NCBI RefSeq assembly: GCF_015999245.1
Contig: NZ_JAEAMR010000007.1
Coordinates: 1,159,634 to 1,213,227 of the forward strand
Direction of reading: 5' to 3'
From: Streptomyces sp. AV19
GTDB lineage: Bacteria; Actinomycetota; Actinomycetes; Streptomycetales; Streptomycetaceae
DNA: 53,594 bases
The position numbers and the translations under genes were made by a program. The notes below the pieces were generated by a model. It was given only the letters and a program-made list of their open reading frames with translations. It did no database searches and had not been told where the DNA came from. Each line of letters opens with the position of its first letter. Position 1 is the first letter of the stretch. Shown piece by piece: positions 50,121-53,594 of the stretch.

Positions 50121-51515
50121 CTACGGCCGCGTCATCCGCAGTACATCCAGCGCCTCGTCCAACTGCTCCACCGTCAGCAGCCCCTTCTCCACATACCCAC
50201 CCTCCAGCACCACCGCCCGAATCGTCTTCCGCTCCGCCAGCGCCCGCTTCGCCACCTTCGCCGCCTCCTCGTACCCGATGTAGCGGTTCAGCGGCGTGAC
50301 GACGGACGGCGACGACTCCGCGTACTCCCGCGCCCGTTCCACGTTCGCCGTGATGCCGTCGACCGTCCGGTCGGCCAGCAGCCGCGCCGCGTTGCCGAGC
50401 AGCCGCACCGACTCCAGCAGGTTCTTCGCCATCACCGGCAGCATGACGTTGAGTTCGAAGTTGCCGGCCGCACCCGCCGTCGCGACCGTCGCGTCGTTGC
50501 CGACGACCTGTGCGGCGACCATCAGGACCGCCTCCGGGACGACCGGATTGACCTTGCCCGGCATGATGGACGAACCCGGCTGGAGATCGGGGAGGTTGAT
50601 CTCGGCCAATCCCGTCCGCGGCCCGGACGCCATCCACCGCAGATCGTTGGCGATCTTCGTCAGGCCGACGGCGATCGTCCGCAGCTGACCGCTCGTCTCG
50701 ACCAGTCCGTCCCGCGCGCCCTGCGCCTCGAAGTGGTCGCGGGCCTCGGTCAGCGGCAGCCCCGTCGCGCGGGCGACCTCGGCGATGACCGCGGCGGAGA
50801 AGCCGGGCGGGGTGTTGATGCCGGTGCCCACCGCCGTGCCGCCGAGCGGGAGTTCGGCCAGCCGGGGCAGCGAGGCGCGCAGCCGCTCGACGCCGTACCG
50901 GACCTGCGCCGCGTAGCCGCCGAACTCCTGGCCGAGGGTGACGGGGGTGGCGTCCATCAGGTGCGTCCGCCCCGACTTGACGACCTCGGCGAACTCCTTC
51001 GCCTTGCGCTCCAGCGAGACCGCGAGGTGCTCCAGTGCCGGGATCAGCTCGCCGGTGACGGCGCCCGTGGCGGCGATGTGGATGGACGACGGGAAGACGT
51101 CGTTGGACGACTGGCTGGCGTTGACGTGGTCATTGGGGTGCACGTCCCGGCCGAGCCGCTCGCCGGCCAGGGTGGCGACGACCTCGTTGGTGTTCATGTT
51201 GGACGACGTGCCGGAGCCGGTCTGGAAGACGTCCACGGGGAAGTGGTCGTCCCAGCGGCCCTCCGCGACCTCGCCGGCCGCCTCCGCGATGGCCCGGGCC
51301 ATGTCCTCGTCGATCACGCCGAGTTCGGCGTTGACCTTGGCGGCGGCCGCCTTGATCCGGGCCAGGGCCGCGATGTGCGCGCGCTCCAGCCGCTGCCCGC
51401 TGAGCGGGAAATTCTCCACGGCCCGCTGTGTCTGCGCCCGCCACTTCGCGTGGGCGGGCACCCGCACCTCGCCCATGGAGTCGTGCTCGATCCGGTACTG
51501 ATCGCTGTCGGTCAT
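50121..51515 (-). CDS. fumC: Class II fumarate hydratase
   Basis: 464 residues, the normal FumC length. Signatures are [29 protein letters not shown] and [11 protein letters not shown], the fumarase/aspartase superfamily loop with the catalytic Ser. It converts fumarate to malate in the citric acid cycle and is oxygen-stable, unlike iron-sulfur fumarases. ATG 51515 follows AGGAGG with eight-base spacing; GTG 51521 lies too close to the ribosome site. Divergent from the SGNH gene. Confidence 0.96.
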   Translation of the reverse strand: MTDSDQYRIEHDSMGEVRVPAHAKWRAQTQRAVENFPLSGQRLERAHIAALARIKAAAAKVNAELGVIDEDMARAIAEAAGEVAEGRWDDHFPVDVFQTGSGTSSNMNTNEVVATLAGERLGRDVHPNDHVNASQSSNDVFPSSIHIAATGAVTGELIPALEHLAVSLERKAKEFAEVVKSGRTHLMDATPVTLGQEFGGYAAQVRYGVERLRASLPRLAELPLGGTAVGTGINTPPGFSAAVIAEVARATGLPLTEARDHFEAQGARDGLVETSGQLRTIAVGLTKIANDLRWMASGPRTGLAEINLPDLQPGSSIMPGKVNPVVPEAVLMVAAQVVGNDATVATAGAAGNFELNVMLPVMAKNLLESVRLLGNAARLLADRTVDGITANVERAREYAESSPSVVTPLNRYIGYEEAAKVAKRALAERKTIRAVVLEGGYVEKGLLTVEQLDEALDVLRMTRP

Positions 51516-51622
51516 CCTCACTACCTCCTGTCAGGGACAGCGTTTGTCTCGTTCCACGTGTTCCCAAAGGCCACTACCAGCCAGTAAATACCGCGGGTAA
51601 CAACTGAAACCGTGGAGGCTCC

Positions 51623-53143
51623 ATGGCACGCAGATCCACCCTGCGCTGTTCATTCGCCGCATTAACGGCCTTCGCGGCCTTTTTCGGAGGAATGGCCGCG
51701 AACGCCCCCATCGCCGGTGCGGAAGCCCGCACCGCCGCCTCGACCCCTCTGTCCCCCGAGCTGGAGAAGCTCCGGGCCGCGGAGGCGGTCGAGCTCTACG
51801 GCGACGCGGCCGAGCGGCCGCTCGCCGAGCGCAAGAGCTCGCTGATCTCGCTGGGCGACAGCGAGATATCCGGGGAGGGCGTCGGCACCTACGAACCGGG
51901 CACCAACGGCCCCTCCAACTGGTGCCACCGCTCGCCCGACGCCGCGATCCACCGCACGTCGATCCCCGCCGACGTCACCTACAACGTCGCCTGCTCCGGC
52001 GCCGACACCGGCAACATCCGTATCGGCGGCAGCAAGCAGTACGCGGACGAACTGGTGCAGAGCGACAACCTGGCGATCAAGGCCCGCAACACCCGCATCA
52101 AGATGGTGCTGCTGGTCGCCGGGGCCAACGACGACCTCCAGTTCGGCCCGGTGATCACCGACTGCGTCACCCGCTACCTCACCCTCAAGGGCACCTGCGA
52201 GCCCAAGTACGCGCCGGGCTGGCAGGCACGCGTGGACGGCCTGGTGCCGAAGGTGAAGCGGACCGTCGCGGACCTGCGCGCCGTGATGTCCGGCGCGGGG
52301 TACGCCGACGGCGACTACAAGCTCGTCGTCATGGGCTATCCGAGCCCGATCGGGGCCGACTTCGAGGACAACCCGGCCTTCCCCGGCAAGCTGCCGGGCG
52401 GTTGCGTGGGGTATACCTCCGACGCGGCCTGGGGCCGGAACACGGCCGTGCCGGCGTTCGAGCGCGGCCTGCGGCAGGCGGTGCGGGAGTCGGGCGCGTA
52501 CTTCCTCGACAACTCCCGCCTCTTCCACGGGCACGAGGTGTGCATGGAGAACGCGTGGGTCCGCGGGCTGTGGCTCGACCTGTCGAACCCCGTCCCGCCG
52601 GACGCCAACTCCGTCCGGCAGTCCTTCCACCCCAACGCGCGCGGACACGAGGCGTTCGCGACCTGCCTGAGCCGGTTCTACGCGTCCGGCCACCGCGAGG
52701 CGGGGTGCGCGGACCCGGCGAGCACGGACAAGCCGGAGCTGTACGGGGGCTCGTGGGACGAGGCGTACCGGCCGTTGAAGAACGCGTCCACCGGGACGTG
52801 CGTGGACGCGTACGGGTCCTTGACGCGCAACGGCACGGAGGTCGGCGGCTGGCCGTGTACGGGGAACCGCAACCAGGAGTGGTGGTACAACGGCGAACGC
52901 GGCTCGCTGCGGACGGCGTTGTCGCACGACCGGTGCGTGGACGTGCCGGGGGGCCGCTATACGGCCGGGACTTCTGTAGTCCTGTGGAACTGCCACGGAG
53001 GTGACAACCAGCGCTTCGTCCGGGACGGCGGCGGAACGTTCCGCCCGTCGGCGGCGCCGGAGCTGTGCCTGACGCTGGCATCACCGAAGGACCCGGTCCG
53101 TCTGCAACGCTGCGACGGCTCCCCGGCCCAACGCTTCGCGTAG
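51623..53143 (+). CDS. Secreted SGNH hydrolase with C-terminal ricin-type lectin domain
   Basis: 506 residues. Signal peptide ALTAFAAFFGGMAANAPIAGA. SGNH blocks: SLISLGDSEISGEG (nucleophile Ser in GDS), NVACSGADTGN (block II), LLVAGANDD (block III Asn) and SFHPNARGHEAF (block V, catalytic His). Residues ~375-506 form a ricin B beta-trefoil with QxW-type repeats (NQEWWYN, NQRFVRD, AQRFA) and disulfide-type cysteines. It is probably a lipase/esterase or polysaccharide deacetylase that binds carbohydrate. Codon 14 is TTA (51662-51664), so translation may depend on the bldA tRNA. ATG 51623 follows GTGGAGG. Confidence 0.92.
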   Translation: MARRSTLRCSFAALTAFAAFFGGMAANAPIAGAEARTAASTPLSPELEKLRAAEAVELYGDAAERPLAERKSSLISLGDSEISGEGVGTYEPGTNGPSNWCHRSPDAAIHRTSIPADVTYNVACSGADTGNIRIGGSKQYADELVQSDNLAIKARNTRIKMVLLVAGANDDLQFGPVITDCVTRYLTLKGTCEPKYAPGWQARVDGLVPKVKRTVADLRAVMSGAGYADGDYKLVVMGYPSPIGADFEDNPAFPGKLPGGCVGYTSDAAWGRNTAVPAFERGLRQAVRESGAYFLDNSRLFHGHEVCMENAWVRGLWLDLSNPVPPDANSVRQSFHPNARGHEAFATCLSRFYASGHREAGCADPASTDKPELYGGSWDEAYRPLKNASTGTCVDAYGSLTRNGTEVGGWPCTGNRNQEWWYNGERGSLRTALSHDRCVDVPGGRYTAGTSVVLWNCHGGDNQRFVRDGGGTFRPSAAPELCLTLASPKDPVRLQRCDGSPAQRFA

Positions 53144-53173
53144 CCCCGGCCCCACCCTCTCCCCGTCTCCCGG

Positions 53174-53219
53174 GGAGCCCCCGGCCCCCGCCACCCTCCG
53201 GGCGGCAACCGGGGGCTCC
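53174..53219 (+). terminator. Terminator of the SGNH-lectin gene
   Basis: GGAGCCCCCGG (53174-53184) pairs with CCGGGGGCTCC (53209-53219), perfect 11-bp stem with a 24-base loop, 30 bases after the stop. Confidence 0.6.
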
Positions 53220-53355
53220 GCAACCGGACCTCGACGGGGCTGCGCCCCGGGCCCGCTCCGGGGGCTTCGCCCCCTGGGCCCCCAGCGGGTCACGCCCCTG
53301 GGCCCGTACCAGGGGCTCCGCCCCCTGGATCCCCGCAACCGCGCTCCGCGCGGTT
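53220..53355. repeat. Hairpin-rich gene-free tract
   Basis: Short GC hairpins such as GGGGCTGCGCCCC, GGGGGCTTCGCCCCC and CAGGGGCTCCGCCCCCTG follow each other. This is typical of the flanks of the dispersed palindromic element. No gene is seen. Confidence 0.5.
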
Positions 53356-53564
53356 GTCCTCAAACGCCGGACGGGCTGGTTTCGCGCCCGGGCCCGGATT
53401 CATCCGGAGCCAGGATCAACCTGAGCTCCGGATTAAACCCGAGCCAGGATCAACCTGAGCTCCGGATTAAACCCGAGCCAGGATCAACCTGAGCTCCGGA
53501 TTAAACCCGAGCCAGGATTCAAAAGGCCCGGGCACACCATTCAGCCCGTCCGGCGTTTGAGGAC
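53356..53564. repeat. Dispersed palindromic repeat, copy C, with a minisatellite in its loop
   Basis: Perfect 23-base arms 53356-53378 and 53542-53564 (core GTCCTCAAACGCCGGACGGG), extended by CGCCCGGGCC/GGCCCGGGC. The loop, instead of a few bases, holds about 160 bases, including the tandem array at 53407-53518. Confidence 0.85.
53407..53518. repeat. 34-bp tandem repeat, 3.3 copies
   Basis: Exact units at 53407-53440, 53441-53474 and 53475-53508, and a partial copy 53509-53518 (unit begins GAGCCAGGATCAACCTGAGC). It is AT-richer than the genome and has no spacers, so it is not a CRISPR array. Confidence 0.95.
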
Positions 53565-53594
53565 GAACGCGGCGCAGCCGCGTTGCGGGGTCCG

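Noticed and set aside
53407..53518. CRISPR-like short repeat array
   Set aside because: The 34-bp units are directly adjacent with no spacers and there are no cas genes.

Overview
The window looks like a chromosomal segment of a Streptomyces or close relative. Coding sequence is very GC-rich with strong third-position G/C. GTG and TTG starts are common. There is a rare TTA codon, several promoters of the leaderless type, a WhiJ-like regulator triad, and copies of the dispersed palindrome whose core reads CCTCAAACGCCGGACGGGCTG or a close variant. The first ~120 bases are almost pure runs of G and C and are probably a contig-end artefact.

Layout. 180-3600: a crotonase-family enzyme, a small HTH protein and an ABC-F ATPase with a possible 7-codon leader ORF. 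3600-11660: a secreted zinc metallopeptidase, then a Tad/Flp pilus locus (TadE-like, TadA/CpaF ATPase, TadB, TadC, Flp pilin, TadG-like) followed by a lipoprotein, an OmpA-domain protein and a DHFR-like reductase. The prepilin peptidase for this system lies apart at 17956, next to a DUF192 gene and two perfect DnaA boxes. 12100-14190: a divergent pair of secreted proteins, one DUF3472 plus ricin-type lectin, one resembling an aerolysin/ETX-MTX2 pore former. 14339-17500: a HAD hydrolase, a DUF2332 protein and a secreted, C-terminally anchored protein. 18694-19305 has no gene but holds a strong candidate structured small RNA ending in an intrinsic terminator.

19306-28668: aldo/keto reductase, cis-prenyl transferase, PIN-PhoH protein, secreted lytic transglycosylase, AI-2E permease, the peroxide-defence set ahpD-ahpC with divergent oxyR, and a Uma2 nuclease-fold protein. 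28831-33688: a PadR-ATPase-FtsX efflux-type operon with overlapping start/stop codons and a PadR operator, then an SPFH-RHH pair. 33911-38821: a class A penicillin-binding protein, a small membrane protein, and a WhiJ-type cluster (DUF6255, anti-sigma-like ATPase, XRE-DUF5753, DUF397).

38822-44430: a promoter with a frameshifted small secreted Cys peptide, then a 1475-residue secreted protein that combines a propeller-like N-terminus, a transglycosylase-like domain and a golvesin-like domain, then a 62-residue two-helix membrane protein. 44573-53143: catalase, a SpoIIE-type phosphatase with GAF and HATPase domains, a methyltransferase, a DUF402 protein, fumarase and an SGNH-hydrolase/ricin-lectin protein with a TTA codon in its signal peptide. 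The right end is a dispersed palindrome with a 34-bp minisatellite in its loop.

The most interesting objects are the 1475-aa secreted protein and its flanking small genes, the 19.0-19.2 kb RNA, the paired DnaA boxes, the pore-former/lectin pair, and the way dispersed palindromes shape gene ends, including the apparent start of the TadE-like gene.
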